This document shows, piece after piece, positions 36,153-45,876 of a stretch of 64,000 nucleotides of DNA (position 1 is its first letter; the number at the start of each line of letters is the position of its first letter). Below the pieces are notes generated by a model. That model ran no database searches, was not told the DNA's origin, and saw only the letters and a list, made by a program, of their open reading frames with translations. Source of the DNA: Malurus cyaneus samueli. Lineage: Eukaryota > Chordata > Aves > Passeriformes > Maluridae. The stretch covers positions 8,482,653-8,546,652 of the forward strand of contig CM019230.1 of assembly GCA_009741485.1 (NCBI GenBank), given 5' to 3'. The position numbers and the translations under genes were made by a program.

Positions 36153-37164
36153 TTAATCTGAAAATCACACTTACAGGTTGACCTTGGAGTTCCAGGAAGA
36201 AGAATGGTTTACCAAAAACCTTGTTTTTGCTTTTAGAAAGAAATGCTTAATAAGTTCTGACAAGTAGACTGATACTTCAGTTTATGCTGTGTAACTGATC
36301 ATCTAAACTCTAATTTTTATCTTCAGTGTGAGAATCCAACTGTACAAATGATAGAGTCACTGATGCTGGAAATTTCTAACAAAGAACAAGGACTTCATGG
36401 TTAGTTCTGCAGGTACCTGGACAGTGGTCACTTTCCATGGGTGGGAATGGATAGATTATTTAAGTGTGTGTAGGAAGGGACTTTCAGACATAGTTTGAAA
36501 ACCTAACTTGCTCTAGAAGCTAATGACTTCAAGAATCTAGATGTATACTCTTGCCTCTGAAAGTTGCAGTTGCCCACCAAAGACTCCATGGCTTATGATT
36601 TCCAAACCACAGAATTCTATAATGTGTCAACATTTGAAACACTGCATGCATTTCTAGCTAAAAGAAAGACATTAATAACAGACACTAATAAATACCTGCT
36701 TTTCAATGAAAAATGGTTATAATGTCCTGTAATGTACATCAGTTTCTGCAGTTGAATGTAAAAACATTGTCATGCCAAGCCATCTGCAACAACAGAGAGG
36801 AAATTCAATTTTCCATCATTCCTACAACCCCAGCTATCTTTTCTCACTTTTAAAGCAACAGTTTTTAATAAACAAATGTGCAGCTCCCTATCAGCAACTG
36901 ACTCAGTTTGTTCTTTTTATGGAACACGATGTGTTGTTTGTTTAATTCATTCAGGATTCTGGAAACATTTTTCCTGGAAAGCTGAAACATAAAAGAAAGC
37001 ACACACTAGAGATACAGTACTTATATGATATGAATTCTAAGTGATTTGTTTCCAAATGAATTAGAATAAAGGTAGAAGTAATGTAAAATAGCAGACAAGG
37101 AAAAAGTAAATTGAAAGAACTAGATAGCCCACAGTATGTAAGACTATAAGGATAAAATGCTACC

Positions 37165-37375
37165 ATGTCTATTAATATAATGAAAAATTATATAAGAAAT
37201 TATATATTATATATATTTATTTATATTTATATTTATATTTATATTTATTTATATTTATTTATATTTATATTTATATTTATTTATATTTATATTTATATTT
37301 ATATTATATTTATATTATATTATATAAATATATTTATTTTTATATATATATTATTATAAATTATATAAAGGAAAC
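37165..37375. repeat. AT-only low-complexity tract (TATTTA-type)
   Basis: About 200 bp made almost entirely of interleaved 'tatttatatttata' units. The open frame across it is a low-complexity artefact. It sits close to the change from AT-rich to GC-rich sequence. Confidence 0.9.
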
Positions 37376-38570
37376 TGCCAGAGTAATTTGGGAAAATGTC
37401 AGGTAAAGGGAAAATACAGATATACAGTGACTGCAATAACCAAAACACCCAAATCTTCTGAAGAACAGAAATCTCAGTCTGGTGAAGTACCAGAGAAGTG
37501 TATTATGCACTGCCACCTTCACAGCATCGATGGAAACAGCAGTGGAACAGGGATATTTAAAAATTGTTTGGGGGGCAGTTCCTATAAAAAGGGTGAACTA
37601 CCTACAGAGAAACTTGAACAAAAGTAAGACTTGCTCCCTCTCTGACCTGGCTTTGAAAGTCTCCATATCCTGAGCTCCAGGAAGCATCCCAGATGATGCC
37701 AGAGCTGAACAGTGTATGTCCAAATCTCAAACCTGTTGGGGATCTAGGGCTTACTTCCTTGTAGTACTCAACGCAGGTGGTGTTTGAGAGCATCAGCATG
37801 CACTTGTAAAAATCGACATCACTGACATTTCACATTGTTCAAAAGAGCTGTACAAAGCATGAGATGGATGTTCTTTGATGTTTTCTTTGTGATTTTGTTG
37901 TTTCTTGGAGGAATAGTTTTTAACTCACTAAAGAGAAAGCAATAATTAGGGGCATTGGTGGTCAAAGCATTCATCCAGGAAGAAGAATCCAAGATTTCAA
38001 ATCTGTGTCTGTCCAAAAAAGGCGATCCCATCTTTACAGTTACCATTTTTGGGGTTTGTGAACTCACTAAACATGGACATATTTCTCACCCACAGCACAC
38101 ACAACCTATTTGTTTTAACCAGGACATGGCATTATGCTCACTGTCCTCATGGCAATGAGCAGGGACCTCATGGTGTCACTGCTGTCACATCCACCATGGC
38201 AGGGTGCTCACCATCAGCACCATCATTGCAGTGTCCTGATGAGTGTGTGGTTGTGGTGACACTCCTGGTTCTGATCCCAGTCCTGGTCACCACCTTGGTG
38301 CTGATTGTGGTCCAATTCTGACACAGGCACTGGACCCCACCTCACTCTGGAGCCCTGACAATCACTGCTTCCCATGCAATGGAGCTGAGCCTGAACCCAT
38401 GAGAGGCAGGGCAGCATTTTGGCACCACAGCAGCTGCCAGGGACAGCCCCAGGCACCCATATTGGCCATTCAGAGTCCCACCCTTTGTGTCCCCCTGGTG
38501 CCACCAAAGTGCACCCAGCCTCACCTTTCCCATCAGCAGTGACATCTGCTTGGGAATGGCCACACACACT
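37376..38570. other. transition zone, no gene seen
   Basis: Composition climbs from AT-rich to GC-rich around 38.1 kb. Short ORFs on both strands have no recognisable domain. Confidence 0.5.
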
Positions 38571-38800
38571 GTGCCTTATCGATATGAGGGGCCTCTACAC
38601 CTTCCCCCAAAAGCCCCAAAGCCCTACAGATCACTGCAGCCTCAGTGCCTTATTGACATGAGGGGCCTCTGCACCTTCCCCAAAGCCCCAAACCCCCAAA
38701 GATCACTGCAGCCTCAGTGCCCTATAGATATGAGGGGCCTCTACACCTTCCCCCCAAAGCCCCAAATCCTCAAAGATCACTGCAGCCTCAGTGCCTTATC
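38571..38800. repeat. minisatellite, 72-74 bp unit, about three copies
   Basis: Units begin at 38571, 38645 and 38717, with a partial fourth at 38791. Each starts 'gtgcc(t/c)tat', continues 'atgaggggcctctacacctt' and ends 'agatcactgcagcctca'. Units differ by a few substitutions and indels. The following 38800-39095 shows no gene. Confidence 0.9.
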
Positions 38801-39095
38801 ACAGCTCCCTCCCCAGCCCCTGTGGGTTCTTATATGCCTCCCCCTGCTCCCCCAACTGGAGATGAGGGTGCCATGTGGGACCATGCCAAAGGATTTACAG
38901 TAGTCCAGGCAGGTGAGTCCTCCCTGTCACAGAAGGCCACAAGATTGGTGACACAGCACTTGCCCTCAGTGAAGCCATGGTGACTGGCTTGGGTCACCTC
39001 CTCACTGCCATGAGACCCATTCCATCTGCATCTTGGTTCTCCTGATCCTACCCCTGCTGCCCTGCTTGCTTCTTCTAGGAAAATTAAGCCACAAA

Positions 39096-39497
39096 CACCA
39101 GAGGTTTATGTCCAAAAAGGAGAGAGAGGAGTCCTGACTTTATTTGAATAAAGGGAGAGGCCATAGGACATTTCCATGGGTTCTCAATGTAGAGATGCAG
39201 CCTCTTTTTCCTAACTTCCCAGCCACATTTCCCTCTCTTTCCCCACTGGCTGAGGTACTTGAGAGGTACAGACTTACCGAATCGCCTAATACAGAACCCC
39301 ATCTAACGTGCACCTCCCCCTTTTTTAATTCTTTGTGTCTCTTTTTCTCTCAGTCCAGGGATTTAGCACTGTCTTGGGTGAGTAACAGTCTGTCAATTGA
39401 TGGAATTCCTCTGGAATTTATGGCTCCTCCCATTGCTCCTTTCACCTGTCAGTACCTGGCCTTATCTACCTCGCAAAGACACTGATCATTCCTTTCA
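39096..39497 (-). mobile_element. solo LTR of an endogenous retrovirus, copy 1
   Basis: Read on the minus strand it opens with TGAAAGGAATGA, carries an AATAAA near 39140 and ends near 'catAAACCTCTGGTGT'. The same element recurs at 43728-44144 and 55981-56387, which defines the borders. No gag, pol or env is attached, so it is a solo LTR. The exact 3' terminus and the target-site duplication are not clear. Confidence 0.65.
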
Positions 39498-39499
39498 CA

Positions 39500-39646
39500 G
39501 GGAACTTGAGAGGTTTTGCACTGAAGTAGCCTCAGCCAGCTGTCCGCTCCGGCCAGCTCCCGGATCTTTGAGGGCAGTTTCCCGGAGGATCTCACCCATT
39601 CGTTCTTTAATCAGCTCCACACTCTCACCAACCCCCGCTCCGCCAT
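39500..39646 (-). CDS. candidate 5' exon of an unidentified divergent gene, copy 1
   Basis: On the minus strand an ATG at 39646 begins MAERGL and meets a strong donor-like GTGAGAG. A neighbouring frame reads ...VELIKERMGEILRE..., protein-like and amphipathic, and one base shift would connect it to the ATG. In copy 1 an extra base breaks it after LRE. It lies head-to-head with BLOC1S3 across a GC-rich promoter, but nothing recognisable follows to its left; the LTR interrupts it. I do not recognise the family. Confidence 0.25.
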
Positions 39647-39849
39647 GCTGGGGAACAGCACTTCCGCTTCCGGTCACGTGCACGGCCCGCCATGTGACCG
39701 CGGCGCTGGCCGGAGGTGGGAGATGGCCGCGGGTTGGGGCTGATGTGGACATCGGGCATCACCGAGGGGCCGCGGGGCTGGGGGAGTCCCGGGGGGAACG
39801 GGGCGAGAGTCTGAGCACAGTGCGGGGAGCGGGGGAGGCAATTCCGAAG
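39640..39849. promoter_or_regulatory. GC-rich, likely bidirectional promoter with BLOC1S3 5' UTR exon, copy 1
   Basis: CpG-dense, with 'cttccgcttccggtcacgtg' holding ETS-like CTTCCG/TTCCGG cores and a CACGTG E-box, typical of TATA-less housekeeping promoters. A donor-like 'ccgaaggtataag' at 39849/39850 and acceptor 'ccccctgcag' at 39912 suggest a short 63-nt intron in the BLOC1S3 5' UTR. Confidence 0.5.
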
Positions 39850-39915
39850 GTATAAGCCCGGAGCGCCCCGCCCTTGTACTGCCTTCCTGACCCCACCCGT
39901 GTCCCCCTGCAGGCC

Positions 39916-40384
39916 ATGGCCGCCCCCCGCCCCCCGCGGGTGTGCGGGCGAAGCCCGAGAGCGACTCGGAGCCGGAGCTGCTCGTGAGGGCCGCAGGGGA
40001 GCCCCCGGCGCCGGGCTAAAGGTGCCGGGCGAAGCCTCCGAGACCGAAGAGGAGGAGGAGGACGAGCAGACGCCGAAGTCGCCCCCGGTACTGGCGGAGG
40101 AGCCGGCGGCGGTTTGGGGGAGCGGCCCCTCGCTGCTGCAGCAGAGGCTGCGGGAGGGGACGGGGCGGCTGCGGGGGGCGGTGGGCAGCGCCCTTCGGCA
40201 GAGCTACGGCAGTGCCGCCCGGAGCCTGGGGGGTTTGGGGGGTGCCCTGGGCCGGGCACAGGTGACCGCTGCCGCAGCCGCACACTGCCTGCGCGTGGCC
40301 CGCCGTGATCTGCACGCCGTGGCCGACACTATCGACATCGTCACGGCGTGTCACCTCCTGCCCGACATCCGCGGGCAGCTCTGA
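39916..40384 (+). CDS. BLOC1S3: BLOC-1 subunit 3, copy 1 (frameshifted in the N-terminal third)
   Basis: The C-terminal frame (about 40020-40384) is open and ends in AVADTIDIVTACHLLPDIRG, closely matching the conserved BLOC1S3 C-terminus. Before it lie an acidic VPGEASETEEEEEDEQ patch and an Ala/Arg-rich helical region. The ATG at 39916 (MAAPRPPRV) enters another frame because bases are missing after 'cgcgggtg'; the frames meet near 40000. BLOC1S3 is a small coiled-coil subunit of BLOC-1, which acts on endosomes in making melanosomes, platelet granules and other lysosome-related organelles. Copy 2 is intact exactly where copy 1 is broken, so the lesion may be a base-calling error. The single coding exon fits the family. 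Confidence 0.8.
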
Positions 40385-40848
40385 CTGGCACCAGGATGTG
40401 GCACCGCGTTCACCATCCCCACTGTGGCTGTCACCAGTGGCGGCACCAACACTTGCCAGACATGCGTGGGCAGCTGACAGCATCGCTACTGCCCTCTCAG
40501 CATCACCAGTACCGCATCTACCATGGCAGGGTCATCACCATCAGGATCATCACCACAGCATCCTGACACGGGTGAAGTTGTGGTGGCATTGGGTCATGTT
40601 TGCAGCACCCCGCAATCACCCTGAAGACCTCCTCACCACAATGGCATCATCACCAGTGTGGCCACAGTGACACCAAACAGTGGCTTAGGCACAGAAACTG
40701 CCAGCCTGGCACCCCAGGACCTCCATGCTCTGGTGACATCATTGCTGCTGGTCCCCTGGCCAGCTGCCACCATCCCTGAACTGCAGCCTGGCACTGGCTC
40801 GAGTCACCATTGTCCCCAAATGCCACTGTTTTATGTGACATGAAACTA

Positions 40849-40854
40849 AATAAA
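40849..40854 (+). terminator. BLOC1S3 copy 1 polyadenylation signal
   Basis: AATAAA in 'ctaaataaaaccctgg', about 465 nt after the stop; it faces the CCDC61 signal about 300 bp away. Confidence 0.6.
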
Positions 40855-41152
40855 ACCCTGGTGGTGTCAGAGCCGTAGTGGGGAGCTTGGCCAGTGCCAT
40901 GATGACAGTAGTGTCGCAGTAATGGGGACAGGGACACCCTAGAATGCAGGGACAGGGTAAGGTGACATGGGTGTTGGTGTCACATTTGCAGTGGCCTCTG
41001 AGTTCACTGGTGGCTGTGTCCAACATGTCCCCAAGCACTGGTACTGTCACCCTCTTGCGATGTCCCTGGTCCCCCAGCACTATGTCCCTCCTGGGGGACA
41101 CACCCCTCCCACCTCCATCCCAAGAAGGACACACACTGGGGCCATACAAAGG

Positions 41153-41158
41153 TTTATT
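41153..41158 (-). terminator. CCDC61 copy 1 polyadenylation signal
   Basis: AATAAA on the minus strand (plus-strand 'ggtttatttg'), about 80 nt beyond the CCDC61 stop. Confidence 0.6.
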
Positions 41159-41236
41159 TGGGGGGGGGGGGGCGCTTGCCCGTCACCACCACTGTCACCC
41201 TGAGGACACAGGGAGGGTGTGTGACCCTGGAGGGGG

Positions 41237-43545
41237 TCACATGCAGGTGTCCAGGCTGTCCATGTACTCCTGCAGAGCCTGCAGCCGGGCATCGATCTCA
41301 GCAAGTTCAGCCGAGGGCTCCTTAGAGTGGTTCTCTGGGGATGCCAGTGCAGGAAAAAAGAATTAAAGGCCTGGAACTGGGTAGCCATCAAATATCTAGG
41401 GGCTCAGATGGGGCCTCACCTTTACCAGGGCGCTTGCCAGTCCTGCATACGGGCAGCTTGTGGCTGGCAGCTGGTTGAGGAAGCTGGGGGAAGGTTGGGA
41501 TCACCAGTGACCTCCTGGTCACCCTGCTCTGGGATGCAGGGGGAGACCCCAAAGTGGTGGGGGAACCCCAAAGGAGCAGCCACTCACCATACAGGGGCCA
41601 TTGCAGGATGAGGTGCTCAAGGGTCTCCGTGTACGGGTCACTTTCTTGTCCCTGCCCAAAGTGGAGGGGTTAAAGGGTGCTAGAAGGGATGCCCAAGCAC
41701 CCTGTCCCACCCCAGCATTACCTGCAGGCCATGGGCTTGGAGCCCTCACTGGCTTTGCTGCCAGAGCTCCCTGCCAAGCGCCAGCTCCGGAAGCTTTCAG
41801 CTGCAGGGAGAAAGGGAGATGGGAAGTTAAGGAAGGAATTCCAGCACCCAATGGATGTGCCCCCAGCCCTCTCCAGGCTCCCCACTCACCCGATGAGCTG
41901 CGCCTGTGGCTTCTTGCTGGGCTGGTGCTGTCAGAAGCCACTCCACGTCGCTGCCTGCACCAAAGGGAGATGGTGGTAAAGGGGAACAAGCGCATGAGGG
42001 GGGAGGAAGAGACCCCCATGAGTCCCAGGGAGGGATGGTGACAAGCTCAGTCACCACCGCTTACTTTCTGAGCTCAGCTTCCTTCTGCCGTTGCTGACGG
42101 GCCCTGACAAAGGCAGTGGGGTCAAAGCGTGGTGGGCGGGAGCCTGGTGGGGGGGTAAAGGAGACGGTCAGGGGGAGGAGAGGGTAAGCCATGTCCTGTC
42201 CCTACTCCTGGGCATGTGCCCCCAAGGATCCACACCTGCAGGTGACAGTGACCGTGGCGACGGGCGGCCCCGGCTGCTCCTGTGGCTCTCCAGGGATGCT
42301 GAGCGTTGCTCTTGGGGGCGGGGGGTCATGCTGGCAGATTTCTGACGGCTGGCAAGAGGACAAGTGCCATAAGGGGAGGAACAGGGGGACACCCCATGGT
42401 CATGAGGGTCCTCCTGTGGAGTTCAGCCCAGCCTTACCCCCTCCTGCAGGAGGCCAATTCAGCTGTCAGGTTCTTCACCCGCAGCTGCAGCCTCTGCTCT
42501 GATGCCTTTGCCTGAGCCAGCTGCAACCGGGGAAAAAAGGTTCATTGTGCATCCAGCACCCCTGTGCCTACCACAGCAGCTCCCACCCTCCTGATCACCC
42601 CCAGCCCACCTCTGCAGCCAGCTGCTGGTGCTCACGCTGATGCCGGGCCTCTGCCACCCGCTTCTCCTCCAGTGCCTGCCACAGCCTGGGGGGGATGGCA
42701 GGAGGTGGTCGGAGGGTTTCTTCCTCACCCAGTGAGACAGGAACCCCCAACCCTTCTGGGTGTCACCAGCCCCACTCACGCATCCTTCAAGTGCTGGGTC
42801 TTCTCCAGGTGGCGGGCCCGGAGCCGTGCCAGCTGCTCCTGCAGATCCCACACTAGTGCCACAAGGTCTGGCCGCCCCACGAAGAGCAGTGGCAGTGGGT
42901 AATGGATCCTGGAGGAGAGCACATGGAGGGGGTGAGGCTGGAGTCACTCCCCTGTGACCCCTGCCTGGTGTCCCCTGTCACCTATCAAACTCCACAGAGT
43001 AGACGAGGATGAGGTAGCGCTTTGTGTTGAGGACGGAAGAGGTGGAAGGGGGTGGCCGGATGATTGTCCCCACTTTCCAGCTATGCAGGGTCTCCAGGTC
43101 GGAGTAGGTAAGCAGTTCCAGGCTGACAGACTCACTACTCTGCAGAAAGTTTGAAAAGCGGTGGGGGTCAGTAGGACACACACCCCATTCCATGTACCCC
43201 CAAAACACTGCGTGGGGAAGCAGCACAACCACACCTGTGTCAGTGCCGACTCCAGCATGCTGCAGAAAATGCCAAACTGCTTGAAATTCCCCGTTTTGCG
43301 GGTCAGATCCTCGATGACTGTGAGACGGGGGAGTATTTCAGTCAGTGGCAGTCATGGGGGATCCCCTTAGCACCCCCGAGCTTCCACCAACACTCACAGG
43401 AGGCATCGAACTCGCCCCTCCACAGGTCGGCGGTGCCGTGAGCCTCCACTTCCACCCGCAAGGTGGAGCGGGCCAGGGTCACCCGCACCGTGTGCGGCCC
43501 GGGCCGGAACACACAGTCAGTCTGCAGGTACCGCGGCTCCCCCAT
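41237..43545 (-). CDS. CCDC61: coiled-coil domain-containing protein 61 (VFL3 homologue), copy 1, open over 13 coding exons
   Basis: Exons (minus): 43545-43398, 43317-43235, 43139-42982, 42908-42780, 42685-42610, 42520-42438, 42348-42236, 42143-42065, 41954-41890, 41800-41722, 41651-41588, 41483-41420 and 41334-41237. All have GT-AG borders and phases agree: 1239 nt, 412 aa plus stop. The head domain starts MGEPRYLQTDCVFRPG, with DLWRGEFDAS, GNFKQFGIFC, SSESVSLELLTYSDLE and LILVYSVEFDRIHYPLPL; this XRCC4/SAS-6-like fold is conserved in CCDC61. A coiled coil follows (exons 4-6), then a Ser/Arg-rich region, SRPPRFDPTAFV, and the terminal helix AEIDARLQALQEYMDSLD. The family acts at centrioles, satellites and basal bodies (Chlamydomonas VFL3). 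The 412 aa are shorter than the mammalian protein, mainly in the linker. The borders of exon 12 are the least certain. Tail-to-tail with BLOC1S3 copy 1. Confidence 0.92.
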
Positions 43546-43727
43546 GGCCAACAGGGTCTGTGGAGAGACGGCACCCTCGGGAGACAGCGGCACCCCAGAG
43601 TATAGAGAGCACCCCCGGAAAATGGAGAGAGCACCCTCGGGAAAGGGGACCCCGGCTGGAGGGCTCAGGACAGGTGAGCTGGGCTGGATTGTGGGGTGAT
43701 GAGTGCAGAGCGTGGAGAGGGGATAAA

Positions 43728-44144
43728 CACCAGGGGAGGTTTATGTCCAAAAAGGAGACAAGGAGTCCTGTGCACCTTTTATTCAAATGAAGGGAGAGGC
43801 CATAGGACATTTCCATGGGGTCTCTCAATTGATAGAGACTGCAGCCTCTTTTTTCCTACTTCCCCAGCCACATTTCCCTCTCTTTCCCCACTGGCTGAGG
43901 TACTGAGAGGTACAGACTTACCGAATCGCCTAATACAGAACCCCATCTAACGTGCACCTCCCCCTTTTTTAATTCTTTGTGTCTCTTTTTCTCTCAGTCC
44001 AGGGATTTAGCACTGTCTTGGGTGAGTAACAGTCTGATGTCAATTGATGGAATTCCTCGTGGAATTTATGGCTCCTCCCATTGCTCCTTCCACCTGTCAG
44101 TACCTGGCTTATCTACCTCGCAAAGACACTGATCATTCCTTTCA
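43728..44144 (-). mobile_element. solo LTR, copy 2 at the junction of the tandem units
   Basis: Same element as 39096-39497, with small indels. On its right the flank is the same as copy 1 ('cagggaacttgagaggtttt'); on its left the flank is the end of unit 1, so the unit border coincides with the LTR's outer end. Confidence 0.65.
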
Positions 44145-44292
44145 CAGGGAACTTGAGAGGTTTTGCACTGAAGTAGCCTCAGCCAGCTGTCCGCTCCGGC
44201 CAGCTCCCGGATCTTTGAGGGCATTTCCCGGAGGATCTCACCCATTCGTTCTTTAATCAGCTCCACACTCTCACCAACCCCCGCTCCGCCAT
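44145..44292 (-). CDS. candidate 5' exon of an unidentified divergent gene, copy 2
   Basis: Copy of 39500-39646. Here the frame ELIKERMGEILREM continues into SKIRELAGADSWLRLLQ up to the LTR, longer than in copy 1. The ATG at 44292 is one base out of frame with it. Alternatively ATG...TTG (44292-44275) with donor GTGAGAG could splice to the acceptor at 43557 and reach CCDC61 copy 1 in frame, adding about 10 residues (MAERGLTLLA) before its own Met. Both readings are inference. Confidence 0.25.
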
Positions 44293-44500
44293 GCTGGGGA
44301 ACAGCACTTCCGCTTCCGGTCACGTGCACGGCCCGCCATGTGACCGCGGCGCTGGCCGGAGGTGGGAGATGGCCGCGGGTTGGGGCTGATGTGGACATCG
44401 GGCATCACCGAGGGGCCGCGGGGCTGGGGGAGTCCCGGGGGAACGGGGCGAGAGTCTGAGCACAGTGCGGGAGCGGGGGAGGCAATTCCGAAGGTATAAG
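44286..44500. promoter_or_regulatory. GC-rich, likely bidirectional promoter, copy 2
   Basis: Duplicate of the copy 1 promoter, with the same ETS-like and CACGTG motifs. In this position it lies head-to-head between CCDC61 copy 1 and BLOC1S3 copy 2 and could drive either. Confidence 0.5.
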
Positions 44501-44559
44501 CCCGGAGCGCCCCGCCCTTGTACTGCCTTCCTGACCCCACCCGTGTCCCCCTGCAGGCC

Positions 44560-45027
44560 ATGGCCGCCCCCCGCCCCCCGCGGGTGGTGCCGGGCGAAGC
44601 CTCCGAGAGCGACTCGGAGCCGGAGCTGCTCGTGAGGGCGCAGGGGAGCCCCGGGCCGGGCTAAAGGTGCCGGCGAAGCCTCCGAGACCGAAGAGGAGGA
44701 GGAGGACGAGCAGACGCCGAAGTCGCCCCCGGTACTGGCGGAGGAGCCGGCGGCGGTTTGGGGGAGCGGCCCCTCGCTGCTGCAGCAGAGGCTGCGGGAG
44801 GGGACGGGGCGGCTGCGGGGGCGGTGGGCAGCGCCCTTCGGCAGAGCTACGGCAGTGCCGCCCGGAGCCTGGGGGGTTTGGGGGGTGCCCTGGGCCGGGC
44901 ACAGGTGACCGCTGCCGCAGCCGCACACTGCCTGCGCGTGGCCCGCCGTGATCTGCACGCCGTGGCCGACACTATCGACATCGTCACGGCGTGTCACCTC
45001 CTGCCCGACATCCGCGGGCAGCTCTGA
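44560..45027 (+). CDS. BLOC1S3: BLOC-1 subunit 3, copy 2 (frameshifted after the N-terminus and mid-gene)
   Basis: From the ATG at 44560 the N-terminal frame reads MAAPRPPRVVPGEASESDSE, the family-like start that copy 1 has lost. The frame then hits TAA near 44661. The middle acidic block is in another frame, and one G is missing in the 'gctgcgggggcggtg' run relative to copy 1. The final segment (AVADTIDIVTACHLL...) is again open to the stop at 45025-45027. Lesions differ in position from copy 1. If they are not sequencing errors, neither copy makes full-length protein. Confidence 0.75.
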
Positions 45028-45489
45028 CTGGCACCAGGATGTGGCACCGCCTTCACCATCCCCACTGTGGCTGTCACCAGTGGCGGCACCAACACTTGCC
45101 AGACATGCGTGGGCAGCTGACAGCATCGCTACTGCCCTCTCAGCATCACCAGTACCGCATCTCCATGGCAGGGTCATCACCATCAGGATCATCACCACAG
45201 CATCCTGACACGGGTGAAGTTGTGGTGGCATTGGGTCATGTTTGCAGCACCCCGCAATCACCCTGAAGACCTCCTCACCACAATGGCATCATCACCAGTG
45301 TGGCCACAGTGACACCAAACAGTGGCTTAGGCACAGAAACTGCCGGCCTGGCACCCCAGGACCTCCATGCTCTGGTGACATCATTGCTGCTGGTCCCCTG
45401 GCCAGCTGCCACCATCCCTGAACTGCAGCCTGGCACTGGCTCGAGTCACCATTGTCCCCAAATGCCCTGTTTTATGTGACATGAAACTA

Positions 45490-45495
45490 AATAAA
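45490..45495 (+). terminator. BLOC1S3 copy 2 polyadenylation signal
   Basis: AATAAA, identical context to copy 1. Confidence 0.55.
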
Positions 45496-45793
45496 ACCCT
45501 GGTGGTGTCAGAGCCGTAGTGGGGAGCTTGGCCAGTGCCATGATGACAGTAGTGTCGCAGTAATGGGGACAGGGACACCCTAGAATGCAGGGACAGGGTA
45601 AGGTGACATGGGTGTTGGTGTCACATTTGCAGTGGCCTCTGAGTTCACTGGTGGCTGTGTCCAACATGTCCCCAAGCACTGGTACTGTCACCCTCTTGCG
45701 ATGTCCCTGGTCCCCCAGCACTATGTCCCTCCTGGGGGACACACCCCTCCCACCTCCATCCCAAGAAGGACACACACTGGGGCCATACAAAGG

Positions 45794-45799
45794 TTTATT
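45794..45799 (-). terminator. CCDC61 copy 2 polyadenylation signal
   Basis: AATAAA on the minus strand, identical context to copy 1. Confidence 0.55.
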
Positions 45800-45876
45800 T
45801 GGGGGGGGGGGTCACTTGCCCGTCACCACCACTGTCACCCTGAGGACACAGGGAGGGTGTGTGACCCTGGAGGGGG

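Noticed and set aside
39096..39497. possible full endogenous provirus
   Set aside because: No gag, pol or env coding sequence lies next to any of the three LTR copies; the space between LTR copies 1 and 2 is host genes.
41601..42041. plus-strand ORFs of 100-146 codons in the CCDC61 region (repeated near 46240-46659)
   Set aside because: Antisense to CCDC61 exons and introns; the minus-strand frame is the one with family motifs and splice sites.
44320..45261. 313-codon minus-strand ORF opposite BLOC1S3 copy 2
   Set aside because: Antisense shadow of GC-rich coding sequence; it carries frame-shifted reflections of BLOC1S3 only.
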